Assembly (NCBI RefSeq): GCF_946151075.1
Contig: NZ_OX267715.1
Location: forward strand, 1,093,881 to 1,157,880
From: Neobacillus sp. Marseille-Q6967
GTDB lineage: Bacteria > Bacillota > Bacilli > Bacillales > Cytobacillaceae
DNA length: 64,000 nt
Direction of reading: 5' to 3'
Shown: in pieces, positions 50,454 through 60,003 of the stretch
How the letters are laid out: each line of letters opens with the position of its first letter
Position numbering within the stretch: the first letter of the stretch is position 1
Notes under the pieces: model-generated
What the model was told of the DNA's origin: nothing
Seen by the model: the letters and a program-made list of their open reading frames with translations, nothing else
Databases searched by the model: none
Made by a program: the position numbers and the translations under genes

Positions 50454-51602
50454 CTATTTTTTCGCAACCACACTAGCAGCATTCAGTTCTTCGAAGATGG
50501 CCGTGGTTAAACTTTGATCTCCTTGTGAATCAAGACCGGCTTCCCAAAGCATCATCCCGCCAAACCCATGGTCTAACGCTAATTTCGTTTTTTTCTTCAT
50601 GGTTGTGACGCCATTATAATGGTAAGTGGTTCCATTCATATTTACTGTATCATTCGAGGCATTTGCAGGATCTTGGCTGATGATAGCCGCAAAGGAAACT
50701 TGTTTAATTGCCGGGTCTTCAGGCTGTGCGTAGAAAGGAACTCCTAATACAAGTTTATCTTTTTCCAGGTTGTTTTTCTCAAACAAACCTGACCAATAGG
50801 TAACAATTTTCTCTGTAAAAGGATATGGAGACAAATTGGCTGCGTTATAGCCGCCGTCCCATTGTCCATCATATGCCATGATATTTACATGGTCTACATA
50901 TTGAAACATAGAAGGCTCGTACACAACGAAATCTGTCACTGTACCAGCTTCTGCATGGATTTTTGCATAAACAGCAATCGATAGTTCCTTGCCTTTAGGA
51001 TGGAGCTGTTCACTTAATTCTTTAGCAAAAGCAGAAAGATTTGCTGCATCTGCTTGTGAGCGGGGATGTTCAAAATCGATATCAATTCCATCGAGATTTT
51101 CACGATTAGCAATACCCGTAAGTTCATTTACAAGCTTTGTTCTTGATACCGGATTGCTAATTGCTGTTTTAAAAATCTCGTATGATTCGCCGCCGTTAAT
51201 ATGAAACCATCCACCTACAGCTAATATTGCTTTTTTATTGTGTTTTTCTGCTTTTACCACCATAGCACGGAGATTGGTAATCGCTGAATCTCCATTTAAT
51301 AGAATTCCGCCATCACTTGTTGGATGAGCAAAGGAGAAAATGACATGAGTTAATTTCTCGTAATCTACTATATTTGGATCGCGAAAATCCTGAACGTAGC
51401 CTATTAGTACTTTTGAGTTATCCATTTCTAACTCAGGTGTTTCTTTTTCTATAAGGTTTTTAGTTGATTCAGGTACTTCTTCAACTTTAACAGGTTTTGC
51501 AGCCTGTTCTGATTTATTTGCAGAGAATAATACTCCTGTTAAAATTCCTCCTAAAAAGGTAATAACCATTACCAAAGCAAGGAGGATAGTACGTTTTTTC
51601 AT
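50454..51602 (-). CDS. Membrane-anchored glycoside hydrolase family 18 protein
   Basis: A 382-residue protein with a Lys-Lys-Arg N-terminus and one hydrophobic segment (about residues 6-28), so it is secreted or membrane-anchored outside. The GH18 active-site motif reads LDGIDIDFEHP near residue 154 with the catalytic Glu. ILAVGGW near residue 127 and the C-terminal GGMMLWEAGLD are typical. It may act on chitin or on peptidoglycan, as spore-related GH18 enzymes do. GGGAGGAG precedes the ATG. Confidence 0.88.
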   Translation of the reverse strand: MKKRTILLALVMVITFLGGILTGVLFSANKSEQAAKPVKVEEVPESTKNLIEKETPELEMDNSKVLIGYVQDFRDPNIVDYEKLTHVIFSFAHPTSDGGILLNGDSAITNLRAMVVKAEKHNKKAILAVGGWFHINGGESYEIFKTAISNPVSRTKLVNELTGIANRENLDGIDIDFEHPRSQADAANLSAFAKELSEQLHPKGKELSIAVYAKIHAEAGTVTDFVVYEPSMFQYVDHVNIMAYDGQWDGGYNAANLSPYPFTEKIVTYWSGLFEKNNLEKDKLVLGVPFYAQPEDPAIKQVSFAAIISQDPANASNDTVNMNGTTYHYNGVTTMKKKTKLALDHGFGGMMLWEAGLDSQGDQSLTTAIFEELNAASVVAKK

Positions 51603-51781
51603 TATAGAACTCCTCCCATCAATTTCTAACTATAAAATTGTAACAAATAAATAGTAAAGACGGACATGGTAATATCCGCCTTTATTGTATACTACGATTC
51701 TATTAGTGTTTTTCAGTTGTGATATTGGTAGAAATAGTGTCTAATATTAGCTAGACATCTATTGGTAAAGGAGATTTTTTT

Positions 51782-52885
51782 TTGTGGCTCGTCGGAATAG
51801 GAATTATACTGCTATATAATCTATTGATATTTTATATTGGATATAATATTTGGGTCTGGTTAAGAACCATTTACGGTGATAATAAGGGGATCAAGTACCT
51901 TTTTTGGGTATTACTTGTCATTTTCGCTTATTCTTTTGTGCTGGCACGCTGGCTGGATGAAAGCTTAATTTTATCCTGGCTGGGTGCAGGATGGATGGCA
52001 CTGATGTACTTTTTTATACTTATTCTTCCTGCAGCTAATCTTTTAGCATTCATAAGAATATTTACTAGTATTTCCAAAGAGAAATTTATTAAGTGGACGG
52101 GATTAATCTCTGCACTCTTAATCATCGGCCTATTTTCCTTAGGGATGTTTAATGCTTATAGTCCTGTTTTTAAATCTTATGATATTAATATCCCAAAACA
52201 AGTAAAGGGAATAGAAAAGCTTAAGATTATCATGGTTTCTGATTTGCATTTTGGGGATTTAGCTGGGGATAAACATGCAAGAAAGCTAGTTGAGAACATC
52301 AATGAGAGAGAACCAGATCTTGTATTAATCCCAGGGGATATCATCAATGATGATGTGACACCCTTCTTAGAAGAGGGCATCCCCGAGATTTTAAAACAAA
52401 TAGAAGCACCTGTGTATGCTTCTCTTGGAAATCATGACCGGGACGATGCGGATCTCGTAAAGATTTTTAATAATAGCGGGATGAACGTTTTAGATGACGA
52501 GGTACTTCTTTTACCTGAAGGAATCACGCTGGTCGGCAGAAAAGACAAGGGATATCAGGATGTTGTACGGGCAGAGCTTTCCGCATTGATGAAACAAGTG
52601 GACTTAACGAAGCCGGTCATCCTTTTAGAACATCAGCCGTATGATTTCGATATTGCCGAGAAAAATGGAGTGGACCTGATTCTGTCGGGACATACACACC
52701 GAGGGCAAGTAATACCCGGAAATTTCATTACCAACCGCTTATTTGAAAATGACTGGGGCTACTTAAAGAAAGGACAGCTGCAATCGATTGTTTCATCTGG
52801 CTACGGATTCTGGGGACTGCCGATTCGAATGGGAACACGATCCGAAATCGTTGAAATGAATGTTACATTTGACATAACCAAATAA
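51782..52885 (+). CDS. Membrane metallophosphoesterase (YkoQ/YkuE type)
   Basis: A 367-residue protein with four N-terminal membrane segments (about residues 1-130) and a calcineurin-like phosphoesterase domain. The motifs are SDLHFGD near residue 153, GDIIND near residue 184, GNHDRDD near residue 218, EHQPYDF near residue 283 and SGHTHRGQ near residue 302. All metal ligands are present. TTG 51782 is 8 bases after AAAGGAG. Relatives act on lipid or nucleotide phosphates; the substrate here is unknown. It is a single-gene unit ending in a strong terminator. Confidence 0.9.
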   Translation: MWLVGIGIILLYNLLIFYIGYNIWVWLRTIYGDNKGIKYLFWVLLVIFAYSFVLARWLDESLILSWLGAGWMALMYFFILILPAANLLAFIRIFTSISKEKFIKWTGLISALLIIGLFSLGMFNAYSPVFKSYDINIPKQVKGIEKLKIIMVSDLHFGDLAGDKHARKLVENINEREPDLVLIPGDIINDDVTPFLEEGIPEILKQIEAPVYASLGNHDRDDADLVKIFNNSGMNVLDDEVLLLPEGITLVGRKDKGYQDVVRAELSALMKQVDLTKPVILLEHQPYDFDIAEKNGVDLILSGHTHRGQVIPGNFITNRLFENDWGYLKKGQLQSIVSSGYGFWGLPIRMGTRSEIVEMNVTFDITK

Positions 52886-52890
52886 TAGAA

Positions 52891-52920
52891 AAAAATCCAT
52901 CTGTTCTAGATGGATTTTTT
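52891..52920 (+). terminator. Rho-independent terminator after the metallophosphoesterase
   Basis: AAAAATCCATCT pairs with AGATGGATTTTT around GTTCT, with a T run. It starts 6 bases after the stop. Confidence 0.93.
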
Positions 52921-53066
52921 TAATGATTCATTATTAACGATAGATTAAAAAGGAACAACTTTTTATAAAAAAAATAAGATGAATTATATTGCTATGTACG
53001 GAGGGAATGGATTATTTTCAATTATTTGCAATAGTATTATATTGAGCTCGCTTATTAGAAAGAAAA

Positions 53067-53082
53067 ATGTAAGCGTTTTAAC
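53067..53082 (+). promoter_or_regulatory. Imperfect catabolite-responsive element in the pterin dehydratase leader
   Basis: ATGTAAGCGTTTTAAC matches the CcpA box (WTGNAANCGNWNNCAW) at all fixed bases except the CA near the end. It lies just before the ribosome site AAAGGAGG, a place where CcpA blocks elongation. One mismatch in a core base keeps confidence low. Confidence 0.3.
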
Positions 53083-53097
53083 AAAGGAGGCAAACTT

Positions 53098-53394
53098 ATG
53101 GAGAGACTATCACCAGTGGAAATTCAGGAAAAATTAAAAAATGTTTCAAACTGGAAATTAACAGACGAAAAGTGGATTGAACGAAAGTATCGCTTTCGGG
53201 AATATCTTAAAGGAATTGATTTTGTTCAAAAGGTAGCTCGGATTTCAGAGAACGCCAATCACCATCCGTTCATTTCTATTGACTATAAAGTAGTGACATT
53301 AAAGATATCATCATGGAACGCAAAAGGCTTAACAGCGTTAGATTTTGATTTGGCCGAAAAATATGATGAGATTTATACACAAATAAAAGGTTAA
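53098..53394 (+). CDS. 4a-hydroxytetrahydrobiopterin dehydratase (pterin-4-alpha-carbinolamine dehydratase)
   Basis: A 98-residue protein of the PCD/DCoH family. The catalytic pattern [17 protein letters not shown] near residue 53 contains the two adjacent His, with Trp and His partners in [13 protein letters not shown]. It recycles the oxidised pterin made by aromatic amino acid hydroxylases. AAAGGAGG lies 8 bases before the ATG. The hydroxylase starts 35 bases later, so the two form an operon. Confidence 0.93.
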   Translation: MERLSPVEIQEKLKNVSNWKLTDEKWIERKYRFREYLKGIDFVQKVARISENANHHPFISIDYKVVTLKISSWNAKGLTALDFDLAEKYDEIYTQIKG

Positions 53395-53428
53395 ATGGAT
53401 TATTGGTTACTAAAGGAGAGACGAACCA

Positions 53429-55168
53429 ATGGGGGAACTCAATAATAAAACGAAAAGAATACCGAGACATTTACAAAAATATGTGGTGGATCAACAATAT
53501 GAAAAATATACACCGATCAATCACGCCGTCTGGCGCTATGTGATGCGGCAAAATCATCATTTTCTTAAAGACACGGCTCATCAAGCATACGTCGGAGGAC
53601 TTAAAGCGTCTGGCATTTCAGTTGAAAGGATACCCAATGTAATCGATATGAATCAAGCATTGGCTCCGTTTGGCTGGGGTGCAGCAAATATCGATGGTTT
53701 TATTCCAGGTGTTATTTTCTTCGATTTTCAGGCCCATGGGATTTTGCCCATTGCATCAGAGATTAGAAAGCTGGAAAACATTCAATATACACCTGCACCG
53801 GACATTATTCACGAGGCGGCAGGCCATGCACCAATCCTTTGTGAAGAAAAATTCTCAGAGTACGTTAAACTGTTTGGACAAATTGGTTCAAAAGCACTAG
53901 CGACTAGTGAAGAGCATGAACTATTCGAAGCGGTTCGAACCTATTCTAATTTATTAGAAAGCGGCCAGGCAACAAAAGAAGAGATAGATGCAGCAAAGTT
54001 AAACTTTGAAGAGAAACAAGCGGCTGTGACCGAACTATCTGAAGCGGAACAGATTTCCCGCTTATATTGGTGGACGGTGGAATACGGTTTAATCGGAACC
54101 GTTGAAAAGCCGCAAATTTATGGTGCAGGGCTGCTTTCTTCTGTTGCTGAGGGCAGGAGCAGCGTAACTGATTCTGTTAAAAAACTCCCTTTTGATCTGG
54201 ATTCAGTTATTTCAACAGGTTTTGATATCACCAAACCACAGCCGCAATTGTTTGTGTGTGCCAGCTTTGATCAATTAATTGATGCGGTTAATGAGTTTAG
54301 CAAAACAATGGCCTTTAAAACAGGAGGGACTAAAGGCCTTGATAAAGCACTTCGTTCTAACCATACGGCTACCATTCAATATAGTTCTGGTCTCCAGCTT
54401 ACAGGGACCTTAAAGAGAATTATAAAAGATAAAAATGGAGAAGCCGTATATATTAAAACGGAAGGTCCTTCCGCGCTGGCATATGATAATACAGAATTAA
54501 AAGGCCATGGGAAAACAACTCATCAAGATGGATTTGGTGCCCCAATTGGGAACTTGAAAGGTATTAAGATTCCATTCGAGGATTTGACAGAAAAAGAACT
54601 CATGAGTATAGGGGTAACGCTAGGAAAAGAATGCGATATGACATTTGAAAGTGGTGTAACCATAAAAGGAATACCAACTGAGATGATACGTAAGAATAGC
54701 AAACTCCTTCTTATTTCCTTTGTTAATTGTAAGGTTTCCTACAATGAGGAAGTATTATTCCATCCTGAATGGGGGCATTACGATTTAGCTGTCGGTGAAA
54801 ATATCACCGCGGTTTTTGCAGGCGCGGCTGATTCAGAACAATTCTATGCAGATCTTGAAGAGGTTGAAACAAAACCACTAGTGAAAGAGAAGTTATCATC
54901 ACTTGAACAATTATACGGGAAGGTCAGGGATATTCGTGAAAATGGCAGTGACAATATAGAGAATGACCTAATAACTGTTATTGATACATTAACGGATGAT
55001 TTTCAAAATGATTGGTTGTTACGAATTGAGATCATGGAGCTATTAGTCAAGCAAAACCTCTTACCTGATAAACAAGAATTACTAGAGAATCAGCTTGAAA
55101 AGATTAAACTATTACATGATGAATTTCCCGTTTTAATAAATAGGGGGCTAATGTTAGCCAGATATTAA
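53429..55168 (+). CDS. phhA: Aromatic amino acid hydroxylase (phenylalanine 4-monooxygenase type), long Bacillus form
   Basis: A 579-residue biopterin-dependent hydroxylase. The iron ligands lie in IIHEAAGHAP near residue 128 (two His) and in YWWTVEYGLI near residue 213 (Glu). QIYGAGLLSS near residue 231 is also conserved. The catalytic domain occupies about residues 15-300. The remaining 280 residues have no partner in the common 260-300 residue bacterial enzyme and look like a beta-rich domain followed by a helical tail; Bacillus species encode such long forms. It converts Phe to Tyr using tetrahydropterin. AAAGGAGAG precedes the ATG. Confidence 0.88.
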   Translation: MGELNNKTKRIPRHLQKYVVDQQYEKYTPINHAVWRYVMRQNHHFLKDTAHQAYVGGLKASGISVERIPNVIDMNQALAPFGWGAANIDGFIPGVIFFDFQAHGILPIASEIRKLENIQYTPAPDIIHEAAGHAPILCEEKFSEYVKLFGQIGSKALATSEEHELFEAVRTYSNLLESGQATKEEIDAAKLNFEEKQAAVTELSEAEQISRLYWWTVEYGLIGTVEKPQIYGAGLLSSVAEGRSSVTDSVKKLPFDLDSVISTGFDITKPQPQLFVCASFDQLIDAVNEFSKTMAFKTGGTKGLDKALRSNHTATIQYSSGLQLTGTLKRIIKDKNGEAVYIKTEGPSALAYDNTELKGHGKTTHQDGFGAPIGNLKGIKIPFEDLTEKELMSIGVTLGKECDMTFESGVTIKGIPTEMIRKNSKLLLISFVNCKVSYNEEVLFHPEWGHYDLAVGENITAVFAGAADSEQFYADLEEVETKPLVKEKLSSLEQLYGKVRDIRENGSDNIENDLITVIDTLTDDFQNDWLLRIEIMELLVKQNLLPDKQELLENQLEKIKLLHDEFPVLINRGLMLARY

Positions 55169-55172
55169 CTAG

Positions 55173-55202
55173 AAAAGGTCAGTTATTACTGGCCTTTTTT
55201 TT
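55173..55202 (+). terminator. Rho-independent terminator after phhA
   Basis: AAAGGTCAG pairs with CTGGCCTTT (one G-U) around TTATTA, followed by an eight-T run. Confidence 0.9.
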
Positions 55203-55327
55203 ATTTGATTTTAAAACTTGAAAAGTTAAAACTTATTTTATTTGACAGTTTGCACAATGAAAGGGGAAAGATTGTCCTGTATAATTTAAAATGAATATTC
55301 TGTAAATTCAATCAAAGGAGATGAATT

Positions 55328-55549
55328 ATGAGCAAACAAAAATTCACTACCCTCTTTATCGTTATTTCCATTGTGCCCTTTATGATGCTTATTTTTCCAT
55401 TTTATGAACTTGGTAATCGTGCTACTCCAATTGTGATGGGACTACCCTTTTCATTTTTTTGGGTAATTTTATGGATTGTCATCACATTTGCCGCATTAAT
55501 TGGTTTGTATTTTGTTGATCCAGATAAGGATGGAGAGGGGGATCTATAA
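55328..55549 (+). CDS. DUF3311 small membrane protein, symporter partner
   Basis: A 73-residue protein with two membrane segments (about residues 8-24 and 38-63) and an acidic tail (DPDKDGEGDL). Such DUF3311 proteins sit directly before sodium:solute symporters, as YhjC before YhjB in Bacillus subtilis. Its last base overlaps the symporter start (TAATG), so they are translated together. AAAGGAGATG precedes the start. Confidence 0.88.
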   Translation: MSKQKFTTLFIVISIVPFMMLIFPFYELGNRATPIVMGLPFSFFWVILWIVITFAALIGLYFVDPDKDGEGDL

Positions 55550-57012
55550 TGGAAGGTTGGCAAATAGCTTTATTAATGATGATTGCATACTTAGTGATTG
55601 CTCTTATTATAGGTGTGCTGGCTGGTAAAGGGAGAGATAACAGTTCTCTTGATGAATTTGCTGTAGCAGGCGGAAAGCTCGGTTTGTTTGTGATGTGGTT
55701 CCTCATGGGTGGAGCCGTGTTCAGTGCCTTTTCATTTCTAGGTGCACCAGGCTGGGCGTATTCTAAAGGTGCTCCTGCACTTTATATTATTACTTATACA
55801 GCGTTTGCTATATTACCATGGTATATCATTGGGCCGAAAGTTGGAAAGATTGGCAGGAAGTATAATTTATATACCGTTGCTGCATTTATGAAGGGAAGAT
55901 ATAATAGTTCAGCTTTAGCCGTCATCGTTGGGATCATTGCATTGTTTGCTAGCATACAATACTTAGCAACGCAAATGAGCGGAATGGCCTTAATTTTTAA
56001 CGTTATGACAGAAGGGCGGATTCCTGTTTGGCTGGGTGCCCTTGTATCTTATGGAATTGTTGTCATCTATGTTGCAACGGGCGGTTTACGTGCCGCAGCA
56101 TGGTCAGATGTTTTTCAAGGCTTGTTAATGATTATCATTTCTTGGGTTGTCGGCTTAGCCATCGTCAACCAATTACATGATGGGACTACAGAAATGTTTG
56201 CTAATATTGCCAAAGATACACCAGAGTTCTTACAGATTGGTAAAGAGGGATCTTCGATGGAACCAATTGCCTATACTACAACCATCTTAGTTTCCGTTAT
56301 TGGCTTTATCATGTGGCCGCATCTGTTTTCAAAATCTTATGCTTCTAATACAAGAACGATTAAAAAGACAGTTTTAGCATACCCTGTATTTGCATTATTT
56401 CTTGTACCGCTCCTATTAGTCGGGTTTGCCGCTAAAGGTGTAGTAGATTCGGGTCAGCTTACGAATCCAGATCAGGTACTGCCATATTTAATCACAACCG
56501 TTATGAATCTTCCAGGCTGGGTTTACGGACTAGTTGGTGCCGGTGCCTTAGCGGCTGCCATGTCTACGGCAGATGCCATTACACATAGTGCTTCACTAGA
56601 AGTAACTGATGGAGTGATTAAAAACATTTGGAAAAACCTCTCTGATAAAAAGACCCTTTTAATCATGCGGATTGGTGTCTTTGTTATTGGCGCATTATCC
56701 TATTATATTACCGTTTTTGGAGGCCAAGGCTTAGTTGCATTATTACTGGGAGCTTACGGTTCGATTGTCCAGTTTGCCCCAGGGGTTTATAGTGCCTTGT
56801 ATTGGAAGCGCGCAAATGCCCAGGGAGTCATTGCTGGTCTTGTAGTTGGAACCCTTGTAAACTATTATTTCCAGCTTGTTGCCACTTCTACACCACTCGG
56901 AATCCATGCGGGAATTCTCGGCCTAATTGCGAATATTATTGTATTTGTCACCGTCTGCTATTTAACAAAGCCGCAGGTTGAAGCGGCTGAAAAGTATGTA
57001 GATGTAGCCTGA
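55549..57012 (+). CDS. Sodium:solute symporter family protein
   Basis: A 487-residue transporter with 12-13 membrane segments. The SSS pattern appears as YATGGLRAAAWSDVFQG near residue 173 and the sodium-site helix around AGALAAAMSTADAITHSASL near residue 326. It likely imports a monocarboxylate, pantothenate-like acid or amino acid with sodium. It is paired with the DUF3311 gene upstream. The amidohydrolase 93 bases downstream may use the imported compound. Confidence 0.9.
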   Translation: MEGWQIALLMMIAYLVIALIIGVLAGKGRDNSSLDEFAVAGGKLGLFVMWFLMGGAVFSAFSFLGAPGWAYSKGAPALYIITYTAFAILPWYIIGPKVGKIGRKYNLYTVAAFMKGRYNSSALAVIVGIIALFASIQYLATQMSGMALIFNVMTEGRIPVWLGALVSYGIVVIYVATGGLRAAAWSDVFQGLLMIIISWVVGLAIVNQLHDGTTEMFANIAKDTPEFLQIGKEGSSMEPIAYTTTILVSVIGFIMWPHLFSKSYASNTRTIKKTVLAYPVFALFLVPLLLVGFAAKGVVDSGQLTNPDQVLPYLITTVMNLPGWVYGLVGAGALAAAMSTADAITHSASLEVTDGVIKNIWKNLSDKKTLLIMRIGVFVIGALSYYITVFGGQGLVALLLGAYGSIVQFAPGVYSALYWKRANAQGVIAGLVVGTLVNYYFQLVATSTPLGIHAGILGLIANIIVFVTVCYLTKPQVEAAEKYVDVA

Positions 57013-57105
57013 TGATTTCCTTGAAAGGTAGTCGTCGGATTCTTTGATACAGAACCGGCGATTACTTTTGACTTACATATTGTCCATTTTAGAGAGGAGA
57101 AGCAT

Positions 57106-58755
57106 ATGAGAGCAGATATTGTTTTTATGAATGGCGAAGTTATAACGGTTGATAGCCATAATAGAGTAGTAGAAGCAGTTGCGGTCAAAGAAAATAAGAT
57201 TATTGGTGTTGGATTTAATAAAGAAATCCAGCCCTTTATTGGGGAAGAAACAAAAATTATTGACCTTCATGGAAAAACCCTGATGCCGGGCTTTATTGAT
57301 GCACACTTACATTTGACCATCTATGGAACAAATCTCTTGGGAGTTAGCTGTATCGCCCCTCACATCCAATCCATTAATGATATATTTACAGATTTACGTA
57401 AGAAAGCCAAAGAAACTCCAAAGGGTCAATGGGTTCGTGCCTGGGGTTTTAATGAGTCCCTGCTCAAGGAAAATAGGTTCCCAACTAAAGAAGAACTTGA
57501 TGATATTTCATTTGATCATCCAATTGTTGTGATTCGAACTTGTAATCATACTAGCATAGCCAATACGAAAGCGTTAGAATTAGCGGGAATTACCGAAAAT
57601 ACCCTTGATCCTGAGGGGGGAATCATTGAACGCTATACTGATGGAAGTTTAACAGGGAAATTAATCGAAAATGCCCATATGCAGCTATTTGAGGTGGCAA
57701 GTTATACAAATGAAGAATTACGGAAAGGAATGAAATTAGCTTCTGATGAATTTATTAAAGCGGGAATAACCAGTGTTCATGATGCAGGGGCTTATGGGGA
57801 AGGTTCAGAAACCTTAAGAATTATGCAGAAAGCTATAAAATCGTACGATATTAGAGTACGAGTCTATGCTATCATTGGCTCCTTAACGAACTCACATGAT
57901 TTTGTAAAAAAGATAGTTGAAGCAGGTCCGATCACTGGTCTCGGGGACGATCGATTTAGAATTGGCCCAGCAAAAATCTTTACGGACGGAAGCAGTACGG
58001 GACCAACCATTGCGACAAGGGAGCCATATACTCATGATTCAAATAACTATGGAATCACTTACTATAGTCAAGCTGAAATAGACCGAATACTAGGAGAGGC
58101 CCATAAGAAGGGATTTCAAATCACTGCGCATGCCCAGGGGGACAAGGCGATTGAGATGGTATTAGATTGTATCGAAAAAGCTTTAAAAGAAAATCCTCGC
58201 GATCATCATCGACATCGAATCGAACATGCGGGCATTGCATCTCCAGACTTACAAGTTAGAATGAAGAACTTAGGAGTCGTGATTATTCCAAATCCGGTAT
58301 TTATGTATGTAAACGGAGATAAGTATCTAGAGTATTATGGTGATCGTGTAGAGGTAATGTATCCTGCCTGCGATTATATAGACCTGGGAATCCTGGCAGC
58401 TTTTGGGTCAGATGCCCCTGTTACATTTGTAAACCCGTTGCTTGGTATACATGCAGCAGTGAACAGAGAGACCATGACCGGTCGTGCAGTTGGAAAAAAA
58501 CAGTGTATCGGGATTCTGGATGCAATCCGAGCCTACACTTGGAATGGTGCTTATTCAAGCTTTGAAGAAAACATTAAAGGCAGCATTGAGGTTGGTAAAC
58601 TCGCTGATTTGGTTGTCTTAGATGATGGTATTTTACATGTCGGCCCCCAAAAAATAAAAGAGATAAATGTGGAATTAACCATGGTAAATGGAGAAGTTTT
58701 ATTTGATCCAAAACATTTAGTTCAACACAATAAATTATTTAGCCCTTCTAAATAA
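57106..58755 (+). CDS. Amidohydrolase family protein (YtcJ type, amidohydrolase 3)
   Basis: A 549-residue metal-dependent hydrolase. The first metal motif is FIDAHLHL near residue 64 (HxH), then SVHDAGAYG near residue 224, HAQGDKAIEM near residue 343, RIEHAG near residue 370 and the Asp in FGSDAPVTF near residue 433. All expected ligands are present. YtcJ-like enzymes hydrolyse amides or cyclic amides; the substrate is unknown. GAGAGGAGAAGC precedes the ATG. It ends at a shared bidirectional terminator. Confidence 0.9.
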   Translation: MRADIVFMNGEVITVDSHNRVVEAVAVKENKIIGVGFNKEIQPFIGEETKIIDLHGKTLMPGFIDAHLHLTIYGTNLLGVSCIAPHIQSINDIFTDLRKKAKETPKGQWVRAWGFNESLLKENRFPTKEELDDISFDHPIVVIRTCNHTSIANTKALELAGITENTLDPEGGIIERYTDGSLTGKLIENAHMQLFEVASYTNEELRKGMKLASDEFIKAGITSVHDAGAYGEGSETLRIMQKAIKSYDIRVRVYAIIGSLTNSHDFVKKIVEAGPITGLGDDRFRIGPAKIFTDGSSTGPTIATREPYTHDSNNYGITYYSQAEIDRILGEAHKKGFQITAHAQGDKAIEMVLDCIEKALKENPRDHHRHRIEHAGIASPDLQVRMKNLGVVIIPNPVFMYVNGDKYLEYYGDRVEVMYPACDYIDLGILAAFGSDAPVTFVNPLLGIHAAVNRETMTGRAVGKKQCIGILDAIRAYTWNGAYSSFEENIKGSIEVGKLADLVVLDDGILHVGPQKIKEINVELTMVNGEVLFDPKHLVQHNKLFSPSK

Positions 58756-58768
58756 TACAAACGCATTA

Positions 58769-58800
58769 AAAAAGGTGGACAGATATCGTTCCACCTTTTT
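58769..58800. terminator. Bidirectional terminator between amidohydrolase and CMD genes
   Basis: AAAAAGGTGGA pairs with TCCACCTTTTT around CAGATATCGT. Its A and T runs serve both convergent genes. Confidence 0.9.
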
Positions 58801-58804
58801 AAAA

Positions 58805-59170
58805 TTATTGCATTAGTTGATTTAATTCCTGTATACATTCTTGAACAAGTGTTACGGCTTGACTTATGGTTGCTCCGCCGCCAAAGGCAGCTGTTACTCC
58901 AACCGCCTCGAGAATCTCCTGCTCGGAGCAGCCTTGATCCAAACACCCCTTAGTATGGTAGATAATACAATATTCATCCTGTGTGTAGAGACTAATCCCT
59001 AATGCAATTAACTGCTTTTCTTTTTGAGACAATGTACCTTCTTTAAAGCATTCTTCTGTAAATGCATTGAAGTGTTTAGCGAATTCCGGCATCTTCTGTG
59101 TAAAAACACCGAGTCCTGCTTTATAGTGATGAAGAGCGGCTTCTGTTGAATTTCTTGCTTCAAATTCCAT
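58805..59170 (-). CDS. Carboxymuconolactone decarboxylase (AhpD-like) family protein
   Basis: A 121-residue CMD-domain protein. The active-site helix reads [13 protein letters not shown] near residue 66: a single Cys is followed by Tyr-His where AhpD-like peroxidase reductases have Cxx[16 protein letters not shown] before it and [14 protein letters not shown] after it fit the fold. It may be a decarboxylase, an isomerase, or a redox protein without a disulfide pair. The start region is TTAAGGATGGAATTTG, a weak site. It is a single gene. Confidence 0.82.
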   Translation of the reverse strand: MEFEARNSTEAALHHYKAGLGVFTQKMPEFAKHFNAFTEECFKEGTLSQKEKQLIALGISLYTQDEYCIIYHTKGCLDQGCSEQEILEAVGVTAAFGGGATISQAVTLVQECIQELNQLMQ

Positions 59171-59331
59171 CCTTAATTCAACTCCAATCTGATTATCATT
59201 AAACCAAAGTTAGTATGAGCAAAATAGGAATGGATTAAACGGTCGCAGTTATTTGTTTGTTTAACTTTTTAACAAACTTTTGCCCATTGAATATACTTCT
59301 ATAAGGTATAAAAGTGATGGGCGGTTTTTAG

Positions 59332-59946
59332 ATGGATAATCAGCTAAAAGAATTATTTGGTGCCTGGGTCCAGGCGACTGGGACTGTTATTGCTGCTATC
59401 GGAAGTACACCATCAAGAACACTTAGTCATGAAGTGAGGGAAAGTCTGAATATATGGGGAAATGCGCTTCAAGCCGCCGGGAACGCTTTAATTGCAGATG
59501 CGCAAGAAACCTTCTCTTTAGAAAAGCTGGGTAATGGGGTGCAGGCAATTGGGAATTCCACGGTGATTGCAGGCATAGTGAATGAATTCAATGAAGAAAC
59601 AAAGCAAAGATTAGAGATTAACGGCAATTGGCTGCAGGCATTTGGAGGGTCAATTGCTCTGCCGGAAGATTTAGTATCCGAACCTTCAACTATACGAACA
59701 CTTAATATCTCTGGAAATGTATTACAAATTATCGGTAATTCTATGCAGGCAATTGGTGGAACAAGGGAGCTTAAACAAATATTGCGGGAAAATAATGATA
59801 GGTACAAAGGGTATAAGGAAAGTAATGAAAATGATAAACAGGTACAGGACAAATCTTTAGAAATTAACGGGAGCTGGATACAAGCTGTTGGGTCTGTTAT
59901 TTCTGCCATCGCTCAAACAAAAGAAAATGAAGTGGGTCAGTCATGA
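59332..59946 (+). CDS. Repetitive Gly/Gln-periodic protein (possibly the DUF6944 group)
   Basis: A 204-residue protein built of six copies of G-x3-Q-x2-G, at residues 10-17, 43-50, 67-74, 98-105, 128-135 and about 180-187 (for example GNALQAAG, GNGVQAIG, GNWLQAFG). Units are about 24-50 residues apart. It has no signal peptide and no clear long membrane helix, but the repeats are amphipathic. I recall a Bacillus family called DUF6944 repetitive protein that looks like this, with moderate certainty. A patatin gene follows after 57 bases on the same strand. The ribosome site is weak. Confidence 0.75.
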   Translation: MDNQLKELFGAWVQATGTVIAAIGSTPSRTLSHEVRESLNIWGNALQAAGNALIADAQETFSLEKLGNGVQAIGNSTVIAGIVNEFNEETKQRLEINGNWLQAFGGSIALPEDLVSEPSTIRTLNISGNVLQIIGNSMQAIGGTRELKQILRENNDRYKGYKESNENDKQVQDKSLEINGSWIQAVGSVISAIAQTKENEVGQS

Positions 59947-60003
59947 TTACCGCTATCAGATTCGGGTAAACATAATGAAAAAGTAGTACTTAGGTGGAGA
60001 AGA

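Noticed and set aside
59469..59909. 146-codon minus-strand frame antisense to the repeat protein
   Set aside because: Its length follows from the repetitive codons on the plus strand; it has no ribosome site or motif.
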